64,000 bases of DNA, taken from the NCBI GenBank assembly GCA_029066845.1, contig JAIEFR010000017.1, positions 170,476 to 234,475 of the forward strand, given 5' to 3'. Origin of the DNA: Clostridia bacterium. Lineage in GTDB: Bacteria; Bacillota; Clostridia; Christensenellales; Borkfalkiaceae. Each line of letters begins with the position of its first letter. Position 1 is the first letter of the stretch. A program made the position numbers and the translations under genes. The notes beneath the pieces are model-generated. The model ran no database searches. It was not told the DNA's origin and saw only the letters and a program-made list of their open reading frames with translations. Shown one piece after another: positions 8,354 to 17,485 of the stretch.

Positions 8354-10006
8354 TTATTTGTTGAAATTATCTTTGAGCGACACGATTTCGGATAGCTGTG
8401 CCTTGCCGTCCCTTGCCGCGCAAACCTTGTAATATCCCGTGCGCATCATCTGGAAGCACTTGCCCTCTCCGCTCTCGGCGGCGTAGGGTTCCACTTTACC
8501 GTTGCACGTTTTTATACTGTCGTAGTTGAGTCTTTCGGCGTAGTCCTGGTCGGGGTATTCCTCGTCCTTCAGAAGCTGGGAATAGCTTGTAAAGCACGCG
8601 TCCACGCCGTACTTGCAGTCCACCCACTGAATTACGCCCTTTGCCTTTATATCGCTCTTGACCTCGCTGCCCGAACGCGTTTCGGGGAAGTAGGTGCAGA
8701 GTATTTCCTCCACCTCTCCGTCCTTGCCGAGTTTAACGTCGTCGCAGCGCACGATATACGCCGCTTTGAGGCGCACGAAGCCGCCCTTGAACAACCTCTT
8801 GAATTTGGGCGGAGGCACGAGCGCGAAGTCGCTTCTGTCGATATATACGCTGCCCGAAAATTTTACGGTGCGGGTTGCGCCGCTTCCGTCGGTGGGGTTC
8901 TTTTCGAACTCCAACTCCTCCTCGCCGCTGTAATTGGTTATAGTCAGCTTGACGGGGTCGGTGACTGCCATTGCCCTTTCCGCCGTTACGTTGAGTTCGT
9001 CGCGGATACATTCGTCAAGCTGGGCGTTATTTACCACGCCGTAGTTCTTGGCAACGCCCACCGCGGCGCAGAATTTTCTTAACGCCATAGGAGGCACGCC
9101 CCTGTTTTTAAGCCCCATCAAAGTGGGCATACGCGGGTCGTCCCAACCGCTGACAACGCCCTCGTCCACAAGCTTTTTGAGGTACCTCTTGGACATAAGC
9201 GTGTTGGTTATGTTAAGACGCGCAAACTCTATCTGTCTGGGCACGGGCTGTGCAAAACCTGCCTTCTCTATAACCCAGTCGTAGAGCGGTCTGTGGTTTT
9301 CAAATTCAAGCGAACACAGCGAGTGCGTAATGCCCTCGATTGCGTCCGACACGGGGTGCGCGAAGTCGTACATAGGATAGATGCACCACTTGTCGCCCTG
9401 GCGGTAGTGCGGAACGTGCGCTATCCTGTAAATTACGGGGTCGCGCATATTGAGGTTGGGCGAAGACATATCTATCTTTGCCCTTAAAACCTTTGCGCCG
9501 TCCGGATACTTGCCCGCCTTCATTTCGCGGAAGAGCTGCAAATTTTCCTCCACGCTCCTATTTCTGTAAGGGCTTTCTGTGCCCGGCTCGGTGAGCGTTC
9601 CGCGCGTTGCGGTAATCTCCTCGGCGGACAAATCGCAGACGTACGCGTTGCCGTCTTTAATATACTTCTCCGCAATCTCGTAAAGCTTGTCGTAGTAGTC
9701 GGAAGCGTAAAAGAGGTTGTCGTATTCGAAGCCCAGCCACTTGACGGCGTCTATTATGGAATTGACGTATTCGTAATCTTCCTTGGCGGGGTTGGTGTCG
9801 TCCATACGCAGGTTGATTTTGCCCGCGTACTTTTCCTTGACGCCGAAATTTATGCACAGCGCCTTTACGTGCCCTATGTGCAAATAGCCGTTGGGTTCGG
9901 GCGGAAAGCGCACCACGATTTGGTTGCCGCGCCCTTCGTACTTGCCGCTTGCAAGGTCCTCGTTTATATACTGTTCGATAAAGTTTGTTGCCTCGGGAAG
10001 TTCCAT
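8354..10006 (-). CDS. glnS: Glutaminyl-tRNA synthetase
   Basis: 550 residues, the usual length for bacterial GlnRS. The class I HIGH motif is in EPNGYLHIGHVKA (about residue 40) and the KMSKS equivalent is LMSKRYL (about residue 270). The C-terminal anticodon-binding beta barrels follow. Presence of GlnRS means tRNA-Gln may be charged directly. AGGTGA precedes the ATG. The gene lies 11 bases after fhs in a minus-strand operon. Confidence 0.96.
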   Translation of the reverse strand: MELPEATNFIEQYINEDLASGKYEGRGNQIVVRFPPEPNGYLHIGHVKALCINFGVKEKYAGKINLRMDDTNPAKEDYEYVNSIIDAVKWLGFEYDNLFYASDYYDKLYEIAEKYIKDGNAYVCDLSAEEITATRGTLTEPGTESPYRNRSVEENLQLFREMKAGKYPDGAKVLRAKIDMSSPNLNMRDPVIYRIAHVPHYRQGDKWCIYPMYDFAHPVSDAIEGITHSLCSLEFENHRPLYDWVIEKAGFAQPVPRQIEFARLNITNTLMSKRYLKKLVDEGVVSGWDDPRMPTLMGLKNRGVPPMALRKFCAAVGVAKNYGVVNNAQLDECIRDELNVTAERAMAVTDPVKLTITNYSGEEELEFEKNPTDGSGATRTVKFSGSVYIDRSDFALVPPPKFKRLFKGGFVRLKAAYIVRCDDVKLGKDGEVEEILCTYFPETRSGSEVKSDIKAKGVIQWVDCKYGVDACFTSYSQLLKDEEYPDQDYAERLNYDSIKTCNGKVEPYAAESGEGKCFQMMRTGYYKVCAARDGKAQLSEIVSLKDNFNK

Positions 10007-10017
10007 TTTTTCACCTA

Positions 10018-11679
10018 TTAAGACAGTCCTGTAATCTTGCCGTCACTATCAATATCGATATGTTCCGCACCGGGAATTTTACCCAGACCGGGCATAAGCA
10101 TAATCGCGCCAGCAATCGCCACTATAAAGCCCGCGCCGCCGCGGTACTCTATATCGCGCACGAAAATTTTAAAGCCCTTGGGAGCCGCCAGTAATGCGGG
10201 ATTATCCGAAAGCGAATACTGCGTCTTGGCGATTATTACGGGCAAGCCCTTTACGCCGTTGCCTTCCAAGAGCGCGATTTTCTGCTCAGCCTCGGGCGAA
10301 AAATCCGCGCCGTCGCCGCCGTATACGTTTTTGACTATGTCGTTGATTTTTGTCTTTATGTCGTCGTTTAAATTATATGCAAAGTGCAGTTTACTCTCAA
10401 CTTCGCACGCTTCTATAACGGCCTCGGCGAGCTCTTTGCCGCCCGCGCCGCCCTTTAAAAAGACGTCGGTAAACACCGCCTTTGCACCCGCCTCCGCGCA
10501 GGCGTTCATAACCGCTTCTATCTCCGCAGGGGTGTCCGTAAAGAACCTGTTCATTGCGACGACTACGGGCTTTTTGTACACCGTCTTCACGTTGTCAACG
10601 TGCTTTAAAAGATTGGGCAAGCCCGCCTTTAACGCCGCTATATTCTCGTCCGAAAGGGTATTTTTGTCCGCACCGCCGTGCAGCTTTAACGCCTTTACGG
10701 TTGCAACCACCACCACGCAATCGGGCTCTATACCCGCGATTCTGCACTTGGCGTCAAGGAATTTTTCCGCACCGAGGTCGGCGCCGAAGCCCGCCTCCGT
10801 AACCGTGTAGTCCGAAAGAGTCATTGCCGCAAGCGTAGCCCTTACCGAGTTACAGCCGTGCGCTATATTTGCAAACGGACCGCCGTGAACAATTGCGGGA
10901 GTACCTTCCAGAGTCTGCACGAGGTTGGGGTTTATTGCGTCCTTTAAAAGGGTTGCCATTGCGCCCTCGGCTTTAAGCTCGCGCGCATACACGAAGCCTC
11001 CCTTCGAATTCTCGCCCACGACTATGTTGCCCAGGCGCGTCTTCAGATCGGCAATGTCCTTGGCAAGGCACAAAATCGCCATTACCTCGCTTGCCGCCGT
11101 AATCGAAAAGCTCTCCTTTCTCGAATAGCTTTCGCAGCCCTTCATATTGCCCGCGGGACAGTCGAGGGTAATGTCCCTCAGCGCGCGGTCGTTCATATCC
11201 ATACAGCGGTGGAAATGCACCTTGGTTATATCGAGTGCGTTGCCGCGTAAGATGTGGTTGTCTATCATCGCGCACAGCAGATTGTTCGCCGCCGTTATCG
11301 CGTGCAGATCGCCCGTGAAATGTAAATTTATATCCGCCATAGGCACGACCTGCGCGTATCCGCCGCCAGCCGCTCCGCCCTTTATGCCGAACACGGGACC
11401 GAGCGAGGGCTCCCTCAGCGCAAGGCAGACCTTTTTGTTTAGCTTTGCCATACCGTCGGCAAGTCCTATGGAAACGGTGGTTTTGCCCTCTCCGCTTGCC
11501 GTGGGGTTGATTGCCGTGACTAAAACGAGTTTGGATTTGGGCTTGAAAGATTTCAAATTTATCTTTGCCTTATACTTTCCGTAAAGTTCGAGGTCGTCCT
11601 CTTCAAGTCCCAGTTTCTTTGCAATTTCGCGTACGTCTTTAAGCTTTGCGCTCTCCGCAATTTCGATATCGCTAAGCAA
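10018..11679 (-). CDS. fhs: Formate-tetrahydrofolate ligase
   Basis: 553 residues, normal family length. The start SDIEIAESAKLKDVREIAKK and the nucleotide loop NPTASGEGKTT (about residues 59-69) are diagnostic. The enzyme makes 10-formyl-THF from formate, ATP and THF and feeds one-carbon metabolism or the Wood-Ljungdahl methyl branch. The start codon is TTG at 11679, supported by AAGGAGAACGG upstream and by family alignment. An extended -10 promoter is at 11712-11720. It is first in an operon with glnS and the 7068 membrane protein. Confidence 0.96.
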   Translation of the reverse strand: MLSDIEIAESAKLKDVREIAKKLGLEEDDLELYGKYKAKINLKSFKPKSKLVLVTAINPTASGEGKTTVSIGLADGMAKLNKKVCLALREPSLGPVFGIKGGAAGGGYAQVVPMADINLHFTGDLHAITAANNLLCAMIDNHILRGNALDITKVHFHRCMDMNDRALRDITLDCPAGNMKGCESYSRKESFSITAASEVMAILCLAKDIADLKTRLGNIVVGENSKGGFVYARELKAEGAMATLLKDAINPNLVQTLEGTPAIVHGGPFANIAHGCNSVRATLAAMTLSDYTVTEAGFGADLGAEKFLDAKCRIAGIEPDCVVVVATVKALKLHGGADKNTLSDENIAALKAGLPNLLKHVDNVKTVYKKPVVVAMNRFFTDTPAEIEAVMNACAEAGAKAVFTDVFLKGGAGGKELAEAVIEACEVESKLHFAYNLNDDIKTKINDIVKNVYGGDGADFSPEAEQKIALLEGNGVKGLPVIIAKTQYSLSDNPALLAAPKGFKIFVRDIEYRGGAGFIVAIAGAIMLMPGLGKIPGAEHIDIDSDGKITGLS

Positions 11680-11711
11680 TTTTTCCGTTCTCCTTGGCGT
11701 TATTCAGGACT

Positions 11712-11720
11712 ATTATACCA
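11712..11720 (-). promoter_or_regulatory. Extended -10 promoter for fhs
   Basis: On the minus strand TGGTATAAT is a TGn-extended -10 element. No convincing -35 box lies 17 bases upstream. The predicted leader is about 25 bases and too short for a folate riboswitch. Confidence 0.5.
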
Positions 11721-11833
11721 CACCCGCGCGACAAAGTATATAATTTCAGGCATTAAATTTAAAAATTTAACGCAGTTAAAATACGGTTTAAACGGCAGGA
11801 TATTACAAATTGGCGCGGCGGTTTGCAATTTAC

Positions 11834-11862
11834 TTGACTTTTTGTCCGCGCAAGAATACACT
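11834..11862 (+). promoter_or_regulatory. Sigma-A promoter for glyQS
   Basis: TTGACT (11834-11839), 17 bases, TACACT (11857-11862). The resulting leader of about 50 bases leaves no room for a T-box. Confidence 0.55.
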
Positions 11863-11919
11863 TGATTTATATTTTTTTATGGGCGCATTATTGCCAAGTG
11901 CGCGCCGAAGGAGATTTTT

Positions 11920-13320
11920 ATGGCTGACAAGAGAAAGGTTACGCAGGAAAAGCTGGTAGCCCTTTGCAAGAACAGGGGCTTCATCTTCCCCGGAAGCGAA
12001 ATTTACGGCGGACTTGCCAACACGTGGGACTACGGCCCCCTCGGCGTTGAATTCAAGAACAACGTCAAAAAGGCTTGGTGGAAAAAGTTCGTGCAGGAAA
12101 ACACGCTTAACACGGGACTCGACTGCGCTATTTTAATGAACACCCGCACCTGGAAGGCGAGCGGTCACCTTGGCGGATTTTCCGACCCACTTATGGACTG
12201 CAAGAACTGCAAGACCCGCCACAGAGCGGACAACTTAGTCGAAGCTTACTGCCAGAAACACGGACTGGACGTCAAAGTGGAATCTATGGACAACGACGCT
12301 TTGGAAGCGTTCATAAATGAAAAGTCCATCGTTTGCCCCGCGTGCGGCAAGAGCGACTTTACACCTATCAGAAAATTCAACCTTATGTTCAAGACCTATC
12401 AGGGCGTAACCGAGGACAGCGTGAATACCGTTTACCTCCGCCCCGAAACGGCGCAGGGCATATTCGTCAACTTCAAGAACGTGCAGAGAGCAAGCCGTAT
12501 GCGCGTGCCCTTCGGCATCGGTCAGATAGGCAAATCCTTCCGCAACGAAATCACCCCCGGCAACTTTATTTTCCGCGTGCGCGAATTCGAGCAGATGGAG
12601 CTTGAATTTTTCTGCAAGCCGGGCACCGACCTCGAATGGTTCAACTACTGGAAAAATTACTGCAAGGACTTCCTCCTTTCGCTGGGTATGAAAGAGGAAA
12701 ACCTGCGCCTTCGCGACCACTCGCCCGAAGAGCTTTGCTTCTACTCCAAGGCGACAACCGACTTCGAGTATAAGTTTGCATTCGGCTGGGGCGAGCTGTG
12801 GGGCGTTGCCGACAGAACGGATTACGACCTCACCCAGCACCAGACCGAGAGCGGCGAAAGTATGGAATACACCGACCCCGTTACAAACGAAAAGTACGTG
12901 CCTTTCGTTATCGAGCCGTCGCTTGGCGTGGAGCGTATGGTGCTTGCTTACCTTACCGACGCGTACGACGAGGAAGTGCTGGACGAAGCCAAGAACGACG
13001 TGCGCACCGTTTTAAGACTGCACCCCTTCCTTGCACCCTACAAAGCGGCTATTCTTCCTTTGCAGAAGGGACTTTCCGACAAGGCTGACGAGGTCTACAA
13101 AAAGCTTGCAAAGAAATTTGCCGTAACTTACGACGTAACGGGCTCCATAGGAAAGCGTTACCGCCGTCAGGACGAAATAGGCACTCCCTACTGCATTACG
13201 GTTGACTTCGACACGCTTGAAAACGATACCGTTACCGTGCGCGACCGCGACAGTATGCAGCAGATTCGTCTGCCCATATCCGAGCTTGAAACGTACATCG
13301 AAAAGAGTTTGGAGTTCTGA
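11920..13320 (+). CDS. glyQS: Glycyl-tRNA synthetase, single-chain (eukaryote/archaeal-like) type
   Basis: 466 residues of the homodimeric class II GlyRS. The segment [18 protein letters not shown] is characteristic, followed by a zinc-like CKNC/CPAC insertion, motif 2 in [12 protein letters not shown] and motif 3 in [13 protein letters not shown]. The C-terminal anticodon domain ends with IEKSLEF. It is not the GlyQ+GlyS alpha-beta form. GAAGGAGATTTTT precedes the ATG. The gene is monocistronic with its own promoter and a strong terminator. Confidence 0.96.
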   Translation: MADKRKVTQEKLVALCKNRGFIFPGSEIYGGLANTWDYGPLGVEFKNNVKKAWWKKFVQENTLNTGLDCAILMNTRTWKASGHLGGFSDPLMDCKNCKTRHRADNLVEAYCQKHGLDVKVESMDNDALEAFINEKSIVCPACGKSDFTPIRKFNLMFKTYQGVTEDSVNTVYLRPETAQGIFVNFKNVQRASRMRVPFGIGQIGKSFRNEITPGNFIFRVREFEQMELEFFCKPGTDLEWFNYWKNYCKDFLLSLGMKEENLRLRDHSPEELCFYSKATTDFEYKFAFGWGELWGVADRTDYDLTQHQTESGESMEYTDPVTNEKYVPFVIEPSLGVERMVLAYLTDAYDEEVLDEAKNDVRTVLRLHPFLAPYKAAILPLQKGLSDKADEVYKKLAKKFAVTYDVTGSIGKRYRRQDEIGTPYCITVDFDTLENDTVTVRDRDSMQQIRLPISELETYIEKSLEF

Positions 13321-13339
13321 AAAACCACATAAAATATAC

Positions 13340-13369
13340 AATTAGCCGCGGCATATACCGCGGCTAATT
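13340..13369. terminator. Bidirectional terminator after glyQS
   Basis: A 12-base perfect stem (AATTAGCCGCGG and its complement) closes a CATATA loop and is followed by TTGCTTTTTCTTTT. It lies between convergent genes. Confidence 0.9.
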
Positions 13370-13386
13370 TGCTTTTTCTTTTACTT

Positions 13387-14481
13387 TTACTCTTCTTCGC
13401 CGAAAATGGAATTGATTATTCCCTGTCCGACCTTCTTGGTCAAACGCTGTTTAAGCGTGGGCTTTTTCGCCTTCTTAGCTTTCTTCTTTTCCACTTCGAT
13501 ACTGCCTTCCAGATTCATTGCCCTGCACGGGTCAACTACTATATAGCCGCACTCCAAGGCGTAGCTGAAAACGTTTTTCAGAATACCCTCGACTACCGCT
13601 CTGTCCTCCTGCGGGGCGCGGTCAACTACGGCGAAAATGTGGTTTGCGTTTATACTGCTCACCTTGCGCTTGCCGAGCACGGGAAGCAGATAGCCGTCCA
13701 CGCATTTACTTATATCGTCCATATAAGTTTTGGAAACTCGCTGTATGGTTTTGGAGGTTGCGCTTTCGGACATTAAAAGCTGATACCATTCCAACACGAC
13801 GAACGAGAACGTAAGCTTGACCTTGGTGGGCGACATAAGCCAGCGCGCAAGTCCCGCAAAGCCGCCGAATATGAGCGGCAGAATGGAGAAGATGACGAAC
13901 ACGATGGATATTATCAGCGCGACCGTATCCATTGCCACGGAGATAATGTCGCCAGTGCCAGAAACCATAGTCATTATGACCGCCGAGATACCCATTGCAA
14001 GCGACGCAACGCGCACGACGAAGCGGAAAATTCTGAGCATCTGGTTCTTGCGCTTTACGTTCTTGGTAGTGGCGCTGGAGCCCCATACAAGGCTTATGGT
14101 TATGAGCGCGATTGTCAGCGCGATATGCACGCCGATTATGGTATACGCAACCACCTGCGAAGCGTACGAGGCAATTTTCATTACGCCCGAAAAGACCATA
14201 AACATTACGTAAAGGAATGTGAATACCGCCGAAAGCACGGTACTGAACATATTCAGTCGCCTGATTATCTGCGCGCGGTTGGAATACACCGACTTGACAA
14301 GGCAACGCAAATCGAACACGTCCTTTGCGAGCGTGAACGTCTCTTCCGCAGTTATGGTGTGGCGTACTTCCCTTATTACCTGTTCAACGTCGGGCTTGTC
14401 TTCGTCCTCTTCGGTTACAGCTTCCAAAAGCTCGAACGACTCTTCCTCCGTTTCAGTTGTTTCAGTGTTGCGAGGTTTCAT
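13387..14481 (-). CDS. Membrane protein with C-terminal integrase-like core-binding domain
   Basis: 364 residues. The N-terminus is acidic and cytoplasmic, with four membrane segments between about residues 80 and 215. Residues about 235-320 then read like the SAM-like core-binding domain of tyrosine recombinases: a helix with SKTIQRVSKTYMDD, then LLPVLGKRKVSSINANHI, then LKNVFSYALECGYIVVDPC. The last part matches the recombinase pattern of a helix ending in G-x-I-x-x-x-P. No catalytic recombinase domain (R-HxxR-Y) follows; the tail is lysine-rich. The domain match is pattern recognition only. GGAGGG gives a good ribosome site, and it is the last gene of the radical SAM/ABC-F operon. Function unknown. 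Confidence 0.65.
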   Translation of the reverse strand: MKPRNTETTETEEESFELLEAVTEEDEDKPDVEQVIREVRHTITAEETFTLAKDVFDLRCLVKSVYSNRAQIIRRLNMFSTVLSAVFTFLYVMFMVFSGVMKIASYASQVVAYTIIGVHIALTIALITISLVWGSSATTKNVKRKNQMLRIFRFVVRVASLAMGISAVIMTMVSGTGDIISVAMDTVALIISIVFVIFSILPLIFGGFAGLARWLMSPTKVKLTFSFVVLEWYQLLMSESATSKTIQRVSKTYMDDISKCVDGYLLPVLGKRKVSSINANHIFAVVDRAPQEDRAVVEGILKNVFSYALECGYIVVDPCRAMNLEGSIEVEKKKAKKAKKPTLKQRLTKKVGQGIINSIFGEEE

Positions 14482-14503
14482 TCAATTTCCCTCCGTTACT
14501 CCT

Positions 14504-16399
14504 TTATCCGATAAGCTCGCCGTAGCGAGAATACAACTCGTCCAGTTTTTCGCGAACGACCTTCAACAGGTCGAGCACCTCCGCAAGCTTTTTATAGTCG
14601 CCCGTCACTTCGGGGTCGGCAAGCTTTGCGTTTAGCTCTTCTTCCTCGCGTTCGCAGTCTGCTATCTGCTTTTCCAAAGTCTTTACTTCGGCTTTGATTT
14701 GCGCTTCCCTTGCGCGCTCCTTTTTGGAGCGGTAGGAGTTTTCCCGAGCCGCTTCGAACTCCTGCATTTTCTGTTGTTCTTCGCGCGCCCTTTGCTCTTC
14801 CGCGGCAAGCGCTTTCTGCTTTTTATAGCCCTCGTAGCCGCCTTCGAAAAGCGTGAGTTTTTTGTCCTCGATTTCAGCCACGCTGTCGGCGATTGCCGAG
14901 ATGAAATATCTGTCGTGCGAAACGAAAATAACCGTACCCTGAAAAGCCTTTAAAGCCTCCTCTAAACTCTCCCTTGCGGGCAGGTCGAGGTGGTTGGTAG
15001 GCTCGTCCAGAACAAGCACGTTGCCGTGTGCGTTTTCGAACACGCACAGCGCAAGCTTAGCCCTTTCGCCGCCCGAAAGCGACGACACCTTTTTATCTAT
15101 ATCCTCTGGCGTAAGTCCGCACCGCGCAAGCGACGCGCGCACCTCCGTCTGCGTGTATGAAACGTGTCTTTCCCACAGCTCCTGCAGGACGGTATTTTCG
15201 CCGTTTAAGTTGGTCATTTCCTGGTCGTAGTAGGCAAACGCGACGTACCTGCCGAGAGTAATCGATTGGTTGTTTCCGCCCGTTATAGCCTTTAAAAGCG
15301 TGGACTTGCCCGCGCCGTTATCGCCGACGATTGCAACCTTGCTACCGCGCAAAATACTCAATTGACCCCCGCATATCAGCTGTTTACCGCCTATTTCAAG
15401 GTTTAAACCGCGTATATTTATAACTTCCTTGGCGGGGTCCTGCGTGAAAGTGAAATTGAACTTGGGCGGGCGTGGCGGCGTGAAAGGCTTTTCCAGAACG
15501 TCCATTCTTTCAAGCTGCTTAACCCTGCTCTGCGCGCTTCTTGCAGTGGTCGCGCGCACGATATTTTTATCGACGTAGGTCTGTAGTTTTTTTATCTCTT
15601 CCTGCTGCTTTTCGTACTCTTTCAGCGCGCGCTCGTAAGCCTGCGCCTTCAATATTTTATATTTGGAATAGTTGCCCGAATATGTCGTCAACCGCCTATT
15701 TTCTATCTCGGCAATTCTGCCCGTAACGCGGTCGAGAAAGTACCTGTCGTGGGACACGACGAACACCGCGCCTTTGAACGATTGCAGGTAGTCTTCCAAC
15801 CAGTACAAAGTCTTTACGTCAAGATGGTTTGTCGGCTCGTCAAGCACCAGTAAATCGGGGCTTTCCAGAAGCAACCGCGCAAGCTTTAACCTAGTCTTTT
15901 CGCCGCCCGACATAGTGGCAATTTCGCGGTCAAAAAAGTCGGAAAAACCCATACCGCCGAGCACGGTTTTAATCTTTACGTCTACGTTATAGCAGTCGCG
16001 CGAGGCAACGAATTTTTCGAGCGCGTCAATCTTTTGCGTGAGAGTGGAATACTCCCTTCCGCCGTACTCGCACGCGGCAAGCTCGGCAGAGAGTGCGGCA
16101 AGCTTTTCCACTGCGGCAAGCTCCTCCTTGAACACCTCGCGCATTTCGCCGTAGACGGTGTTCGCGCTGTCGTAGCCGCCGTTCTGTTCTAGATAGCCTA
16201 TCCGTATTCCGTTCTTCTTTATTATTTCGCCTTCGTCGGGAAGCAGCTCCCCGAGAAGCAGTTTTATAAGCGTGGTTTTTCCTGCGCCGTTTTCGCCGAC
16301 GAGCCCCACTCTTTCCCCCTCGTTAACGGCAAAGCTTACCTGCGAAAATATTAAATTATCGCCGTAGCCGAAGCCGACGGAAGAAAAGTTTATAAGCAT
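14504..16399 (-). CDS. ABC-F family ATPase (ribosome-associated type)
   Basis: 631 residues with two ABC domains and no membrane segment. Walker A motifs are GENGAGKTTLIKLL and GDNGAGKSTLLKAI; signatures are MSGGEKTRLKLA and LSGGERAKLALC; Walker B regions are LLVLDEPTNHLD and VLVLDEPTNHLD. A linker with basic residues (RSAQSRVKQLERMD) and a C-terminal coiled coil complete the ABC-F plan. Such proteins act on the ribosome, as translation factors or antibiotic-resistance proteins; which applies here is not decided. It starts 3 bases after the radical SAM gene and lacks a clear ribosome site, so it is probably translationally coupled. Confidence 0.9.
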   Translation of the reverse strand: MLINFSSVGFGYGDNLIFSQVSFAVNEGERVGLVGENGAGKTTLIKLLLGELLPDEGEIIKKNGIRIGYLEQNGGYDSANTVYGEMREVFKEELAAVEKLAALSAELAACEYGGREYSTLTQKIDALEKFVASRDCYNVDVKIKTVLGGMGFSDFFDREIATMSGGEKTRLKLARLLLESPDLLVLDEPTNHLDVKTLYWLEDYLQSFKGAVFVVSHDRYFLDRVTGRIAEIENRRLTTYSGNYSKYKILKAQAYERALKEYEKQQEEIKKLQTYVDKNIVRATTARSAQSRVKQLERMDVLEKPFTPPRPPKFNFTFTQDPAKEVINIRGLNLEIGGKQLICGGQLSILRGSKVAIVGDNGAGKSTLLKAITGGNNQSITLGRYVAFAYYDQEMTNLNGENTVLQELWERHVSYTQTEVRASLARCGLTPEDIDKKVSSLSGGERAKLALCVFENAHGNVLVLDEPTNHLDLPARESLEEALKAFQGTVIFVSHDRYFISAIADSVAEIEDKKLTLFEGGYEGYKKQKALAAEEQRAREEQQKMQEFEAARENSYRSKKERAREAQIKAEVKTLEKQIADCEREEEELNAKLADPEVTGDYKKLAEVLDLLKVVREKLDELYSRYGELIG

Positions 16400-16402
16400 T
16401 TT

Positions 16403-17254
16403 TTAAAAGTCCCAGTGAGGAATAAAATCGGTTTTTGCACTCTCTTTATCCTGCAAAAACACGTTTGTAAGCCCCAGCCTTTCCACCGCGGCGAGCACGG
16501 TTTTATACTCCCTGTCGGTTATCTTTCTTTTAAGCTCGGGGAACTTGTCCGCTTCGCCGAACGGCGTGTACTGGCTCATCAGGCTGAAATATACGTCCTT
16601 AGGCAAAGTCGCAACGAACTCCGCCACATTCACGCTGTCGTATGCTGCGAGGGGCAAAATGAGATGTCGCACTATGCACCCCGAAAGCATCTTGCCGCTT
16701 TCGTCGAACTTCAAAGGCTTTTGCGCCATAAACTCAACAGCGGGAAGCGCGTACTTCGCATAGTCCGCCCTGCCCGTGTACCGCCCCGACAGGAACGGGT
16801 CGATAAACTTCAAATCGGGCAGATATATGTCCGTGAAGCCGTCCGCTATTTCCAGCGTATCGACTTTTTCGTAGCCGTGAGTGTTGTATACCACGGGGAT
16901 ATTCGGGCGGTAAAGCCTGAACGCCTCGGCAATCTCGGTGACGTAGTGCGTGGGCGTGACAAGGTTTATGTTGTCCGCGCCCTGCTCCTCCAGCTCCCTG
17001 AAAATGCCCGCAAGCTCCTCCACCGTTATCTCTTTTCCGCGCTCGTTGCGCGACAGCTCGTAGTTCTGGCAGAACGCACAGCGCAGCGAACAGCCGCAGA
17101 AGAATACGCAGCCGCTTCCCTTGCCGTGGGATATTACGGGTTCCTCGAAAGGGTGCAGATAGTATTTTGCTATTTTAACGCCCCTTACGCCGCAGTAGCC
17201 GGCGCTCTTTTTACGGTCGGCACCGCAGGAAACCGGGCAGAGCGTGCAGTTCAT
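16403..17254 (-). CDS. Radical SAM protein, PflA-like
   Basis: 283 residues. An N-terminal cysteine set (NCTLCPVSCG, then GYCGVRG) is followed by the radical SAM motif CSLRCAFCQNY, that is CxxxCxxC. The segment THGYEKVDTLE and LPDLKFIDPFLSGRYTG fit the family annotated as putative pyruvate formate-lyase activating enzymes of AmmeMemo type. The substrate is unknown; no glycyl-radical enzyme is nearby. I chose the ATG at 17254 rather than a TTG at 17281, because TTTACA-17-TACAAT ends 6 bases before that ATG. The transcript would then begin at or near the start codon (leaderless). Heads an operon with ABC-F and the 13387 membrane protein. Confidence 0.82.
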   Translation of the reverse strand: MNCTLCPVSCGADRKKSAGYCGVRGVKIAKYYLHPFEEPVISHGKGSGCVFFCGCSLRCAFCQNYELSRNERGKEITVEELAGIFRELEEQGADNINLVTPTHYVTEIAEAFRLYRPNIPVVYNTHGYEKVDTLEIADGFTDIYLPDLKFIDPFLSGRYTGRADYAKYALPAVEFMAQKPLKFDESGKMLSGCIVRHLILPLAAYDSVNVAEFVATLPKDVYFSLMSQYTPFGEADKFPELKRKITDREYKTVLAAVERLGLTNVFLQDKESAKTDFIPHWDF

Positions 17255-17260
17255 AATACG

Positions 17261-17289
17261 ATTGTAACATAAAAAAAGCAACTTGTAAA
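17261..17289 (-). promoter_or_regulatory. Promoter giving a leaderless radical SAM mRNA
   Basis: On the minus strand TTTACA (17284-17289), 17 bases, TACAAT (17261-17266), then 6 bases to the ATG at 17254. No Shine-Dalgarno lies between. Confidence 0.7.
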
Positions 17290-17303
17290 TATATAGAATT
17301 TAT

Positions 17304-17332
17304 TTGACAATATTTTCTTTGCGGTATATAAT
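17304..17332 (+). promoter_or_regulatory. Consensus sigma-A promoter for metK
   Basis: TTGACA (17304-17309), 17 bases, TATAAT (17327-17332). The SAM riboswitch starts about 8 bases downstream. It is back to back with the radical SAM promoter. Confidence 0.88.
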
Positions 17333-17341
17333 GACGGCGTA

Positions 17342-17467
17342 ACCTATAGAGAGTGTGCGAGAGAACGGCTCTGCGACCACACAGCAACCTGCTTTGCAAG
17401 GTGCTAATACCGTACCGATGGGTAAAATAAGAAGTTTGCACCCGTTCGGTTACCGAACGGGTTTTAT
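17342..17467 (+). promoter_or_regulatory. SAM riboswitch (SAM-I clan) with antiterminator and terminator, controlling metK
   Basis: The aptamer has the SAM-I core segments GAGAGAAC, GCGACC, CAGCAACC and AAGGTGCTAATACC. P1 pairs ACCTAT (17342-17347) with ATGGGT (17418-17423). The terminator stem pairs CCCGTTCGG (17441-17449) with CCGAACGGG (17453-17461), followed by TTTTATC. The P1 3-prime strand with its flank, ACCGATGGGT (17414-17423), pairs over ten positions with ACCCGTTCGGT (17440-17450) with one bulged T, giving an antiterminator that excludes both P1 and the terminator. SAM binding should therefore stop transcription. Whether it is SAM-I proper or the SAM-I/IV variant needs a covariance search. 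Confidence 0.88.
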
Positions 17468-17485
17468 CATTGGAAGGAGTAACTA

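Noticed and set aside
11680..11720. THF riboswitch upstream of fhs
   Set aside because: The leader is about 25 bases and has no matching structure.
11863..11919. T-box riboswitch upstream of glyQS
   Set aside because: The leader from the predicted promoter is about 50 bases and lacks the TGG-type specifier and T-box sequence. metG also has no room for one.
13387..13700. Remnant of a mobile element suggested by the integrase-like domain
   Set aside because: There is no catalytic recombinase domain, attachment-site repeat, nearby tRNA or change in gene composition; the domain lies within an operon of housekeeping type.
17255..17281. TTG start for the radical SAM protein at 17281
   Set aside because: That start would lie inside the promoter spacer (17267-17283), upstream of any transcript from it, and adds residues with no family match.
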